From Neonectria sp. B-13 (taxonomy: Eukaryota; Ascomycota; Sordariomycetes; Hypocreales; Nectriaceae), in the NCBI GenBank assembly GCA_002682825.1, contig NOKP01000022.1, forward strand, positions 682,001 to 746,000: DNA of 64,000 nt, written 5' to 3'. The notes below the pieces were generated by a model. The model did no database searches and was not told where the DNA came from. It saw only the letters and a program-made list of their open reading frames with translations. Both the position numbers and the translations under genes were made by a program. Below, in pieces: positions 44,756-56,134 of the stretch (positions are counted from its first letter, which is position 1; every line of letters begins with the position of its first letter).

Positions 44756-46851
44756 ATGTCAGGGACAAGCCTGCAAGGCGACGGGCCAAGCTCTGGTCGT
44801 AAGAGACCAAGGATCTCGGGCATGTATCAGCGCAAGAGGGCTGTGGCAGCGTGTCAACCCTGTCGCGTGCGAAAGACGAAATGCGACAACATCAGGCCGA
44901 GCTGCGGATTTTGTACACGGCATGAAGCCCAATGCACCTACGCCGATCCAGCAAACGATCACTCGTCGTATGTCCCCCACGATGATTATTCAAGCTTCGT
45001 GTCGCTGACTACGCACTTGTACATACAGATTCGATCCTGCGAGCTTGGCAATCTTGGAGCGCCTCAATCACGTCGTCTCGCTCTTGGAGACGAATCAGCC
45101 TGGATCGGCTCAACAAGATCTGTCTCCTGTAATACTGACGCACCTATCACACACCGCCGTGGACCATTCTCCTCCCGACCATATCGAGGATCTAGATGTT
45201 GAAGATGACCTACTCGAGGAGACCCCCAATTTCCCAGCTTCCATCTACAACTGCGAAAGCGTTCTGAAATGGCCCGTCTTCCATGGCCTTGTGTCTAATG
45301 TTGAATCATTTGTCAGGTGGCCTGAGCCTGCCGAGTCCGCCAGCCACTTGCTGTCTGGAAGAGGTTCGGGTACACTTGGACGAGGTGTCCAGGAAGAAGA
45401 CTTTGTTCCGCTATCTAAGAAGTTCTTATCGTATTCTCATACGAGAAATCCCATCCTCGACGTCGGTGAGTTCTCCTGCTACGTGAGAGATGCAGCGGAA
45501 ACTGGCTTGCGATGGGATGGTCCATCCTGTCTCGTGGTGAGTCTTATCCAGAGTTGGAACACTATCGACACTACTAAGAGACGTTGCTCATTTCCATGTA
45601 GCTGGTTTCTTGTGCCCTAGGGTGTATATCCATGCCTTATCAGTCTATGGAAGGCGGGCAGGAGCCGCCGTCGACTCCAGTTCCCACGTTAGACAGCATG
45701 AAAACAAGCTCAGCATACTATCTAGCAGCAAAGAAGCGCCTCGGCCTTATGGAACCTTCACTACTATATGTGCAATGCCTGTTTCTCTGCGGCGTCTTGG
45801 AAATGTATTACATGGACGCTCTTCGAGCCTGGCACTTCTTCAATCAGGCTTGCGTACAGTTTCGAAATCTGCTTTGGAGGCGGGGAAATGCTCAGTCTAG
45901 CGACGAGAGACATATCTCCAGCGAGACGAGACGTCTAGAGCAAAGGCTCTATTGGTCATGCATGAAATCGGAATGGTGAGCAAGAACGTTTCGTTTCTAC
46001 CTCATATCTCGAGCAAACCACGGTTGACATTTCATTAGTGAATTGAGGTGTGAGATTTCTCTCCCAACCAGTGGAATTAGTCGTTTTGGTTTCCCGAATT
46101 TGTTCCCATCGCCCCCGAACGAGCTATCGTCACCTGCTGTTAACCCCGACTTCCATGACGGTTCTAGTGTAGCCAAATCCGTGGAGTTGGAAGAAGAAGA
46201 AAGGAGCTGGTTCTACTATCTAGCTGAGATATCATGTCGAAGAATGATGAACCGAGCGTTCACAGCCCTGGGAAAAAATGGCGACTCAAGCTGGATCCAG
46301 GATTTCCAGGAAAATCTCAAACACTTCAATGCTCTCAAGGAGCAGATGCTTATTTGGTACTCATATTTTGTTCTCTTAGCCCTTACTCATAACTGACGCG
46401 TAGCAGGTACTCTCACATCCCGTCTCAGATTGACCTTGGCCAGGGCGAAGGACTCAACAACGAATTGGCTCACTATGTTCGTGCCCGTGCATTCACGTAT
46501 CAAGAGTGGATCCATCGACCGTTCTTATACTACGTGGTTCACCAGCAAATGGATGATCCCTGGATTTCTCAAGCTATGCCCTTGGCAGAGAAAAGCCTGG
46601 ATCTCTGTGTCCAATGCCAGCTCATGGTCCACCCATTTCATCGACACCACGGCACTTGGTTTATCGCTCGCAATTCACTGACACGAGCCTCTGTCCTTCT
46701 TGCAGCAGCGATAAGCAAAAAGGTGAAGTTACCTGAGGGCTGGAGAGGAGCGGTCGAATCTGCATTGCTCGTGGCGCAACATTGGCAGGATGAGGCGCCA
46801 GACCTGAGAAAGGCGGCCGAAACAGTACAAGATCTGCTGGAGAGCTGTTGA
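44756..46851 (+). CDS. Zn2Cys6 transcription factor of the metabolic cluster
   Basis: Exons 44756-44967, 45029-45536, 45602-45975, 46039-46356 and 46407-46851 give 618 residues. The zinc cluster is C33, C36, C43, C50, C53 and C60 (ACQPCRVRKTKCDN...). A short helix LAILERLNHVVSLLE follows. The body matches fungal C6 regulators with the GPSCLVLVSCALG and LYWSCMKSECELR blocks, the latter restored by splicing across 45976-46038, and ends with HPFHRHHGTWFIARNSL. Intron borders are GTATGT, GTGAGT, GTGAGC and GTACTC. It sits between the dehydrogenase pair and the transporter and is the likely local activator, supported by the shared promoter element. Confidence 0.9.
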
Positions 46852-47081
46852 GGGCTCTCCGAATATTCTAATTTACAAGTATCTTTAATACTAGTAAATA
46901 TCGTCGGATATGCCAGAGTTGAGGACTGAGTATACGAGCAAGTAACGAAATGCCGCCAACATTAAGCATGTTAACGCAACCACGGTCTCCCTAGTCTGCA
47001 ACCACTTTATTTTGCAATAAACTTTCCAACAACAACGCTTCCACATCTGGTACTACTACCCCTTTGTCAATTGTAAGTAAG

Positions 47082-48873
47082 TCAAGCAGTACGCTCAATC
47101 TGGGCTGAAGTCGTCTCGCACTTTCGCCTGGTCTCGCCCATTTCGTCATCGTCGTCATTTGCCTTTCCTGCGCCCAGCTTTTCTTCGTCAATGTGCGACC
47201 GTTTGCCTTCAAATACTTCAGCAATTTCCTCCAAGGTATGGCCCTTGGTCTCTGGAAACAAAAACCAAATCAGTACCAGCAACAGGGCCAGTAAACAACA
47301 AAATACAGTATAATATTTCCATCCAATGCTCTTCATCGCAATCGGATTGACCTGGTTACCCACAATGAGACCTGAAAAGGCCGAGATATAGGTGACGGTC
47401 AGTCCACGACTGCGAAGAGTGTAAGGGAAAATCTCGACAGGGTATGCCTGCAGAAGCGGCGTCCAGGCGATATCGTAGAAGAAGTAGTAGATGAAGATGA
47501 AAGCAACAACTGCTTTTCCTACAGCCTCGCTGCCATCCTGGACGAAGTTGGCAGTCAGGGCAGTCCAGATAATGTAGCTGCCCAACATTCCGCCTGTCGA
47601 GGCTAAGAAAAGAGTGCGTCGTCCAAGGCGGTCAACCATGAGGGCGCCCAGAAAGGTAGCGACCAGCCAGTTGAAAATCTGCAGTAAGCCGTTGATGAGA
47701 GTCTGATCTTTGACTTTTGTGATGCCGATAGTATTGAGCACGAGGGTAAGATAATAGCTCGCAATTCCAACACCGTTCCACTGGCTGAACCAGCCGACGA
47801 TGACAGCGATCAATGTTCGTCGTCGATTGGCTGGCGTGCGGACAAGATCGACCCAAGAGACGGAAGAGAGGACCTGGGACTCCACTGCCAAAGTCTCTTG
47901 GATCTCGTTCATCTCGAAATCGACGAGTGGAGACTGCAGACTGCCGCCTGCGTGTTGGTCTGCAAAGATCTTGCGTGCCTCATCCAACTTGCCTCGAGAC
48001 ACGAGGTATCTTGGAGACTCGGGAACGAAGAGCACGCCTAGAAGCTGCAGGGCAGGGATGGCGCCCTGGAGTAGGGAAGGAATTCGCCAACTCCATGTGC
48101 TTTCGATCTTGAAAGTGCCGTAGGTACACCAAGCAGCAAAGATGGAACCGAAATACTGAGCAACACGTTAGACGGAACTCTTTCGAAGTGAGGTTTGTGC
48201 ATGGCCGCCTACAAAAAACGTGTTGTACAGCGCAGTGATTTTCCCTCTGTGGGATGGATATGCTAGCTCGGCGATGATGATAGGACTCGGCTGGCCGATG
48301 AAGCTCGTGCTAAAGCCTAGCAGCGCCCTAGCTGTGACGAATGTCGCAAAGTTTTGCGCCATTGCCTGCATGATGGAAAATGCAACGCAAGCAACCAGGC
48401 CGATTATGAGAGGTATCTTGCGGCCGAACCGATCGGAGATGAAGGACACCAACGGAAGAGACACGACTTTCCCGAGGGGATAGACGGAGTTCATGAGTCC
48501 AAGAACGGCGCCCTCGGGAGAGTCGAAGAACGATCGCCACTGAGGGAGGGTCTGAAGGCCGTTCATCATAGAGCCTGTAATTGGAGGTATCACTGTTAAC
48601 CGAAAGGCCTGGATATACAGACGAAAAGTGCAAGGGGGTATAATTTATTACCATCGTATCCAACAGACGCCGCAGAGACGAGTGGGACGAGAAGAAGTAA
48701 GTTGAGTTTGACCAGATGCCATGTACGATACCACGGCTTCGGATCTGGCGGTAGGACCTAAGAGAGCTGTGTCAGCTCATTTAGGTGGTCAAGAGGCAGG
48801 TAAGAGAGCTTACTGCACTGAGCTTCGAGCCAACAGCCCGTTCCGCTTCGTTCTTCGCGCCTGAAGGAGGCAT
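47082..48873 (-). CDS. MFS sugar-type transporter
   Basis: Exons 48873-48814, 48757-48652, 48574-48213 and 48155-47082 give 533 residues and twelve predicted helices. Sugar-porter marks are all present: SVGYDGSMMNGLQ, SDRFGRKIPL, PESPRYLVSRGK at the end of the first half, DRLGRRTLFL in the second half, and PETKGHTLEEIAEVFEG at the end. It resembles fungal lactose/cellobiose/hexose permeases of the plasma membrane; a proton symport mechanism is usual. It is convergent with the regulator gene (230 bp between stops). Two CGG-N7-CGG elements stand about 420 and 470 bp upstream. The nature of the imported compound would define the pathway. Confidence 0.92.
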
Positions 48874-50363
48874 TTCCCAGGGTAGCTTGGTGTGACTGAC
48901 GGAAAGAGGACCAGGCTCGTGGGAACCTCAAAGCTTTGAATCAAGGGAGAGCCTAGAGGGAGGTTTTTGGATCAGTGGCAGCTGATGCTGGAGATGAACA
49001 GGAACCTGAACAGCGGCAAGTCCATATATAGTTTCGACGTCGAAGTTAATTACCCCCGACCAAGAGCGACAGCAAGATTGAGACTACCAGTCCCCATGGT
49101 TCAAAATTGACCCCGTGGGGAAATGGGTGCAGACGTTGATACGGGTGTCCAAGGTTACATGGTTGCATTTCCGGGGAAGATGGGGTAAGGACCTGTGCTG
49201 TATCCTACCTGGTCCTTGAAGGAATCCACCTTAGCTTTGCCCGGTAGTTTGGTCGGATGAGACATTGTCTGAAGATAGCGAATCAAATCGCCCGGGGAGT
49301 AGCGGTGAGTGGGGATACTCGATTCGTTGTGTTTACCCGCCATTCCCCGGCAGTATTTGAGGAGGCGGATCTAGAAATAACGCGTTGCAACCCTGAAGCG
49401 AATGCATATGATGTGACTAATTAGTCTGTAATCATACCCATCCAGAAAGACCCTGTGACATTGGTAACTTCGTACGAAGCCATGGTCCAATAATTCCAGG
49501 CCATTCGTCTCCCAACCTCCCTCAACGCTACATTTTGGCTCCCCACTGTAGCTCAGATTGGCCGGGAAGAAGCGGTGGTGGCACATCCGACGACGTGTGG
49601 TTTAGCATATCTATGACTACCCGAATCAAATTCACAAACACAACTCGTTCTAGAGGAAGTCTGGGCCTTTTCGAACAGCAGTAACAGAAGAGAAGACACC
49701 AGTGAAGAAATGAAGAATGTCATCTATGTGACGGTCGGGTCTAACCTAGGGGTCTAGGGTAGGTCCAAGGCGTGTGGTTTTCATGATCGAGTGGATCAGG
49801 ACGAGACTTAAGCGTACTGTGATGGTGCTGAGTGGCACATTGGTGTTTGATGGTTTAGTACCTTAGCTAGCATAGGTTACTACTTAAAGTAGAAGCTCTG
49901 CCAACCTTGTGGTCGGGCAAGCCTTTCCCCTTCTTTACTTTCGAATATACCTTCCACCTTAAGTTGCGGTGTAGTCTATATTAGGTGCATCTTCTTCCAA
50001 TAAATTAACTTAAGAAATAAATTAAGATAGAAAATACTGTTTTTCTATCTTTCTAAATTAAGTGCTACACAGCCAGTCTAATCCGTGTGATGATTGTAGC
50101 TGATTTGGGATGGGAGAAGATGCTCTTTGTGCTTAATCTATTTACTATGTTTACTACACTCTGCTAATGCTACCTGCCTTATTACTAGTGTTTTAAGTGG
50201 TGTGAAACCACCCAATTTCCTACGCACCAGACGCGGAGTAAGACTGCATAAAGGTGCATGGTTAGAAGAAAGAGAGAAGAAATAGAAAAACTGAATGAAA
50301 GGGGTTTCCCGTTGTTTATAATGACTAGGAAAGAAACTCATTTTGCTTTGTGATCCCTGCACC
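48874..50363. other. transporter upstream region and gene-free DNA
   Basis: The first 500 bp form the upstream region of the transporter gene, with cluster elements at 49293-49349. The remainder to the P450 3' end is gene-free, with a short AT-rich patch near 50000-50070. No protein or RNA gene is supported. Confidence 0.5.
49293..49349. promoter_or_regulatory. paired CGG-N7-CGG elements upstream of the transporter
   Basis: CGGGGAGTAGCGG (49293-49305) is identical to the element at 43025-43037. GGGGATACTC follows at 49311-49320, identical to 43056-43065. An inverted CGGGGAATGGCGG (as CCGCCATTCCCCG) lies at 49337-49349, identical to 44670-44682. The order element then decamer is kept in both promoters, with start-to-start spacings of 18 and 31 bp. 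Confidence 0.65.
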
Positions 50364-52361
50364 TTATCTTCGTTGCCTGAAGGCAACTGTGCAGTACATG
50401 TCTTGAGGTTTGACAAACCAATAATTCTGATACTTGACTTTCTCCGGTCTGAAAGCAGAGAAATCATATCGCTTGACAAGCGTCGGAACCAGTTTGTTTA
50501 TTTCCATCAAACTGATATGTTTTCCAATGCAGGTTCGGCTACCTGCGCCAAACTGTTTGCAGTAAAGTCAGATTCTCAGATCCACCGACAAAAACCGGAA
50601 TGGGCGAGATGCGTGAAAGAATAGTGCTGGACTCACAGGTATAAAACACGAATTCATCAGGGATAGCTGTTCTGGCGAAGCCTCCAGCCATCTTTCCGGC
50701 CTGAATATCGCCGCATCGGCCCCGAAGACGCTTTTGTTTTGGTGGGCGACCCAAGTATTCACTCCAACGGTAGTCTACCGACGAGTAAGCATAGAAATCG
50801 TAAAGCGGATTAAGGGATCAAAACTGACACCGGCAGGGAAGAATCTTCCGCTGATTGTAGCACCACCCTCGGGGACCAGTCGTGCCAAAGGAAGACCGGT
50901 TGCTGGATGTACTCTCAAACCTTCCTTGATGCATGCTTGCAGATATGGCATAGACTGAGCGTCTTGAAACGGCATGAACTTGATATCGCCGAGGTCCCCG
51001 AACTTTTTGTCAACTTCTTCTCGGAGCTAGAGATAAGTTTCTCTATGTCAGCGAGGTCTTCTATGATGAGACAATTGACCTACGGCACACCAACCTTCAT
51101 GAGACTTTGCGGGCGGTTAATGAGATTGTACATAACGCTGCACAGAGAGATCGAAGTGGTGTCTGAGCCTGCTGCAATGTTGGTGAAGCAAGTGATGTAC
51201 GCGGCACTGAGGGGAAACCTTTCGCTGTCTCGCTCATGAATCTCCATAGTCTTGCTGAGAAAGCTCGCGCTGCCGTCTTGGACCTTTTTGCCCGAACGCC
51301 CTTTCATGGCTATTTGGATCTGTTCCATTGTGAATTGAGCAACGTGCATCATACCACTTGCGCGCAACTTGGCCATCAGCCAAAACAGGGGCTTATGTAG
51401 ACCCGGGAAGATGCCGACCAGAGCACAGTATTTGAGGTACGAGTCCAAGCTGGAAAAGATGTTTCGTTCGTCGACGCCCTTTTCTAGCAGGCCGAGCCTC
51501 TTGGCTAACTAGTGTACGTTAACTCTAGTCGCAAAAACGTGTGCGGAAAGGTCCGCGCTGCGGGAGAACGCACTGTGATCTGGCTGATGACGTCAAACGC
51601 GTAAGACTGCATCCAGAACTGCAAGTCGAAGGGCTCTCCTGACGCTGCCAGCTCGTTCAGGCGTTTCTCGTACAGCCCAATGCACTCATCGACACTATAT
51701 TCCATGCTGCGAAGGGCAGTGACTGAGTACAGATTCGCCACCAGTCTTCGATGCGAGGCATGGCGTGTCGTGTTTCGATCGGTGAACAGGCCTTCGTATT
51801 CCGTGTGAGGATTGCTGGAGGCGTCGTACCAGGCCGCCTAGAAGGGTGTCAGTTCAGCTTCGGATTTCAAAAAGGCTCCAAGACGCATCACGCTGAAGTC
51901 CATATTGCTATGCAGGTAGCGCTCACTTTTGGAAACGTTCTTTTCAAGCCATAGATGAGCTTGACCGCTTCAGGCTCAGACAGACTATACTGATCTGGCG
52001 CTATTCTGACGATTGGTCCTTTACTCCTCGTTAGCCATGCTAAGCCCCCGTGATGTATTCTCGTCTGATAAGACCACGATGGACAGGACTTACCATATTT
52101 TTCGTGCAATTTGACATTGTCCTTGTGAAAACTCCCTTGCCAGACCTTTGTGAAGTACCATAGCCGAGTAAAGCGGGCCACAATAGGTCCCGGCAAGCCT
52201 CTGAGAGGTGAGAGGATGGCTTGAAGGAGGGTCAAGATGGGGAACAGAATGAGAGCTGCTGAAGCCAGCAGTAGAATGGGGTGTTTCGCTGCGAAAGAGA
52301 ACAGCTTAGCTGGAATAGTGCCATACTGGGTAGTCTCCTGCGTTTCGTGTTGTGAGTCCAT
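50364..52361 (-). CDS. cytochrome P450 (pisatin-demethylase-like)
   Basis: Seven exons (52361-52094, 52018-51927, 51837-51574, 51508-51095, 51026-50829, 50774-50637, 50552-50364) give 520 residues. An N-terminal anchor (ILLLASAALILFPIL) puts it on the ER membrane. The PGP hinge is LRGLPGP, the I-helix is AAGSDTTS, ExxR is in KEGLR, then RPERW and the haem loop FGAGSRTCIG with Cys465 as axial ligand, so it is intact. It resembles CYP57-type enzymes that hydroxylate or demethylate aromatic compounds. The frame is open further upstream to 52586, but the MDSQ start gives a normal P450 N-terminus. It is codirectional with the hydrolase at 52855 and presumably acts on the cluster's substrate. Confidence 0.9.
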
Positions 52362-52854
52362 GATGAAAGCTCTTGACTTGAAGAGACATAAGATGCCAAG
52401 CACACACTCTGGAGGGCCGGCGTCTTGGGGCGATAGCAGGAAGGAAGTAATGTAATTAAGCCATGGCATCCAGGCTAACCAATTGAGGCATACGATGAGG
52501 TCGACACTTGGCGGGGAAACTAGGAGCGCAGGTCCAAGTCGGGCTCGACTCGCCATCTTACCCCACATGATATCAGCTTTCTCCATGGGGACATCTTGGT
52601 GTTGTTCTTGTGGGGGTTGGGGTATACATGTCTATATGTGGCTAGCAGTGTATCTAGAGGTAGGTTTGAGCACCCCGCATTTTGCCTGCCCACTTTCGAC
52701 TCGTGGCTTATCCTGCTTTCCAGATTGAACGAACGCTGATCTCCGCGCACTAGCCTCTTTTTATAGGCAATTTGCACAGTTTCCATAAAGACTTGTATAA
52801 TAGGACACATCTATTTACCCAAGAGACTCTTTGCAGTACATTTGAAGGCTATGA

Positions 52855-53781
52855 CTAAATCCCAACGTCAATTCCGTGAAGAAATTCCAGAACTGCATCA
52901 ATGCACTTGTCGGTGGCTTCTGAAAAGATCTCATGACCTGGTGCTTCAATTGCAACCACCTTTGAGCCTGGGACCTGCTTAGATATCCAGTGCGACTCAC
53001 TCAGTGGTACAGGAGCGCTGTTCGTCGGGGCCAGAATAAGATAAGGGCTTTTGATGTTTTGCAAATAAGGCCGAGAGGTCAGATACGTGAGAAAGATGAC
53101 ATAGCCGGCTAGTCCTTCTTTCTTTGTCTTCGATGCTTCGTCGAGCAACCATGCAAGGTAGGCTGGATCTTGGGGGAGCGTTCCAGGGTTTTTCGAAAGT
53201 CGTTCATTCCATCCCCTGCTCCCATGCTTGATGACGGCCTCGGGCCAGGACGACTCTCCTACAGCAAACATGCCGATAGCTGCTGGCGGCAGCAATGTTG
53301 GCGTTGAACAGGTGATAAGTGCCGTGGTTCTCTCGGGGTACTTCGCAGCAAAGGCATGACCGACCTCGCCAGATGTCGCCTCGCCCAAAAAAATGACCTT
53401 TTTAATATCGAGTTGGTCGAGCATGTCAACGATTTCGTATAGCATGGTATCGAGGTCCCATTGATAGCCACCCTCGTATTCATTGTTCTGCTGGTCACTC
53501 CATGGTGAAAGGCGCTTTGGGAAGCTGGATTTGCCGTGACCCCGGGCATCACGCCGGATCACGACAAAGTGACGCGCAAGGCGTGGCACCCAGCTGTACC
53601 ACATGTCCGCTGTGCGAGCGCAGCCATGGTTCAGTATGATGACAGGCTTCTTCTCCTCAGGCAACCAAGGATCCACGAATGTATCGAGATAGTAATGGCT
53701 GACTTGGCCGTTTGGATGGGTCACGTAGTAGCCCTCGGGTTGGTCGTAAGGGCGCCGCAAGGCAGTCTGGTTTTGCGTCAT
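52855..53781 (-). CDS. alpha/beta hydrolase with altered nucleophile elbow
   Basis: A single-exon alpha/beta-hydrolase of 308 residues from the ATG at 53781 (an in-frame ATG at 53817 would add 12). It has the oxyanion HG motif (ILNHGCARTADMW), RRDARGHGKS, and a C-terminal histidine in EAPGHEIF. The nucleophile elbow, expected as GESxGG, reads GEATSG, with Ala135 where the serine should be. The usual acid position also lies in a stretch without a clear Asp (LAPTNSAPVP). It may be a non-hydrolytic member, for example a lyase or cofactor-free enzyme, or use another residue. It resembles fungal enol-lactonase-like proteins. No signal peptide. Confidence 0.85.
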   Translation of the reverse strand: MTQNQTALRRPYDQPEGYYVTHPNGQVSHYYLDTFVDPWLPEEKKPVIILNHGCARTADMWYSWVPRLARHFVVIRRDARGHGKSSFPKRLSPWSDQQNNEYEGGYQWDLDTMLYEIVDMLDQLDIKKVIFLGEATSGEVGHAFAAKYPERTTALITCSTPTLLPPAAIGMFAVGESSWPEAVIKHGSRGWNERLSKNPGTLPQDPAYLAWLLDEASKTKKEGLAGYVIFLTYLTSRPYLQNIKSPYLILAPTNSAPVPLSESHWISKQVPGSKVVAIEAPGHEIFSEATDKCIDAVLEFLHGIDVGI

Positions 53782-54689
53782 AGCTGCTATTGTTGTATGG
53801 CTTCGCCTTTCATTCATCTACCTTTTCCTCTTCCCAGTGAATGTCTGCAATGGAGAAGGCACGTTCAGAGACTCTCTATGGGTTCTTAGTTGCTGTGGAG
53901 GAGAGAGCTCATGGGAGTTCAAAGAATCTGACCTCAGGCTAGATTTAAATGCTGAAATGGCTCTCACGACCCCCCGCCGCCCATCTAAGCCCGAATCGAG
54001 GACTGAGACGCTCTCCCCGGTGGAAACTTCTGGTCATCGGCTAATCCCAAATCGATATATTCAACCCCACGAAGTCATGAGCATCCATTACGAGCCAACC
54101 CATGCCTGTACCTCACTGTGACAACAATATACGTTCCGAATCAACAACAATATACAGTAATTGACCCCTTCCGGGAGCAACAGCAAGTCACTAATCGATC
54201 TTGATCTAGCGTGCCGCGGCACTTATCAAGCCAGGGTTAGATTACGCTAATCCATTTCCAGCCCCAGCTCGATGTTCTAGCTACTTGGAAAGAGTCAATT
54301 TTGCCAACCCACTGTAGGTAGTAGGTACAGGATGTGGGGGAAGCTCGAGAATGCATAGATGGCACTCTTGCAAGATCTGCGCGAGTAGGCAATATGGGTC
54401 AATGCCGTGGGATGTCCCTCGCAATCTCAAGATGCCATTGGCGAGATACAATCGGCCGGGAGTGGGCCATGCCATAGCCCCCGATTGCACACCCACGTCG
54501 AGAAGTACCGTCATAGGTTGGATGTTCTTTTTGCCGATATCGGCCATTGCGATGGTTCTCCCCCAAGTAAACTTTGACCTGAAAGTCCGCGAAAGCCCAT
54601 CGTAAGGTCTCTTAAAGATATTCATTTCAGTTTCAAAGCATCGTAACCTGTTACTAATCAAGTAAACCGTTACGGTGTTGATACCCACG

Positions 54690-56067
54690 ATGATGACCAC
54701 CTTCAAGATTGTTGTCTTTCCAGGGGACAATTGTGGCCCAGAGGTGATGGCAGAGGCAATCAAGGTGGGTAACCAATAGTCGATGCTACATTTTCCCCAT
54801 ACGGCTGTCGTAATTATGACTGAGATTCGGATTTAGGTCCTCGAAGTCTTTGCGAGCAGCAAAAATCCAATCAAGTTCAAGTTCAGCAACCAGCTGCTAG
54901 GAGGAGTACGTAAATCTGTGCCAGGTTGAGATGGCTTGTTCACTAAACGAACCATCAAAGGGATCCATCGATGCGACAGGCGAGCCTCTCACTGTCTCTG
55001 CTCTCGAGGCGGCAAAGAATGCGGACGCCGTCTTGTTGGGTGCGATAGGAGGACCCGTAAGTGTTATTCCAATGCTTTCAGTCACCACGCGCATGTATCA
55101 TGCCAAGGCTAACTAATATACGCAGAAATGGGGTACTGGCTTGGTTCGACCCGAACAGGGGCTTCTTGGCCTTCGGAAGGGAATGGATGCATTTGGCAAT
55201 CTTCGACCCTGCAACTTTGCGGCGGATTCCCTCGTCAATTATTCGCCCCTGCGACCTGAGATTGCTCGGGGCACGAACTTCATCATTGTTCGCGAGCTCT
55301 GCGGAGGAATGTATTTTGGACCTAACCGGCAGGATCCCGATGAGTCCCTGAGCTCAGCCCAGGACGTCGACTACTACACGCGCTCGGAAATTGAGCGAGT
55401 TGCGCGGCTCGCGGGCTACCTCGCCAAGCAACATAATCCGCCTCTACCTGTCTGGAGTCTGGACAAGGCCAATGTACTCGCCTCTTCTGGGCGTCTTTGG
55501 AGACTGGTCGTGTCCGAAGTCTTTGAGAAGGAATTCCCAGATGTGCAGCTTGGTCATCATTTGATTGATGCGGCAGCAATGCTCATGATCAAGAAGCCGA
55601 CGGCCTTGAACGGAATCGTGCTCACGAGCAACCTGTTTGGAGACATCATCTCGGATGAGGCCAGCGTGATTCCCGGTAGTCTCGGACTACTTCCAAGCGC
55701 AAGCTTGTGCGATATCCCTGCTCCAGGAAAGCAGGTCAAAGGGATATATGAGCCGATCCACGGTAGGTCATGCTTGTGAAACCACCTGGCACAATCTGAC
55801 CAGATACTGAAGAGGGACTAATGGATTCCAACAGGTTCTGCTCCCGACATTGTCGGTAAAGGCATCGTAAACCCCGTGGGAACCATATTGTCGGCCGCGA
55901 TGATGTTGCGATACTCTCTTGGGCAGGAGGAAGCTGCTGCTGCTATAGAAAAGGCAGTCGCGGACACGATTGATCAAGGACTACGCACCGCAGATATCGG
56001 GGGAAACATTGGAACAACGGAACTTGGCGACGCAGTGGTCAAAGCGTTGAAGGCTATATTGGCCTAA
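54690..56067 (+). CDS. 3-isopropylmalate dehydrogenase-like enzyme
   Basis: Exons 54690-54764, 54837-54905, 54961-55056, 55126-55762 and 55835-56067 give 369 residues, the normal length for LEU2/LeuB. Visible are [29 protein letters not shown], the IPMDH-type substrate loop [23 protein letters not shown], the catalytic KK-proximal [19 protein letters not shown], and [19 protein letters not shown] for NAD. The loop favours isopropylmalate or a bulky analogue over isocitrate or tartrate. Because no isopropylmalate synthase or isomerase is near, it is likelier a paralogue serving the cluster than the leucine gene itself. It catalyses oxidative beta-decarboxylation of a 2-hydroxy dicarboxylate. 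Confidence 0.9.
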
Positions 56068-56134
56068 CGGTGTTATTTCTTGAGATATATAGTCATATTC
56101 CAGATACTATACGAATCTTACCGCCTTAACCTTC

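Noticed and set aside
51888..52586. Longer P450 start adding 75 residues
   Set aside because: The extra part would place a second hydrophobic region before the normal anchor, and MDSQ at 52361 gives a family-typical N-terminus; not excluded without cDNA.
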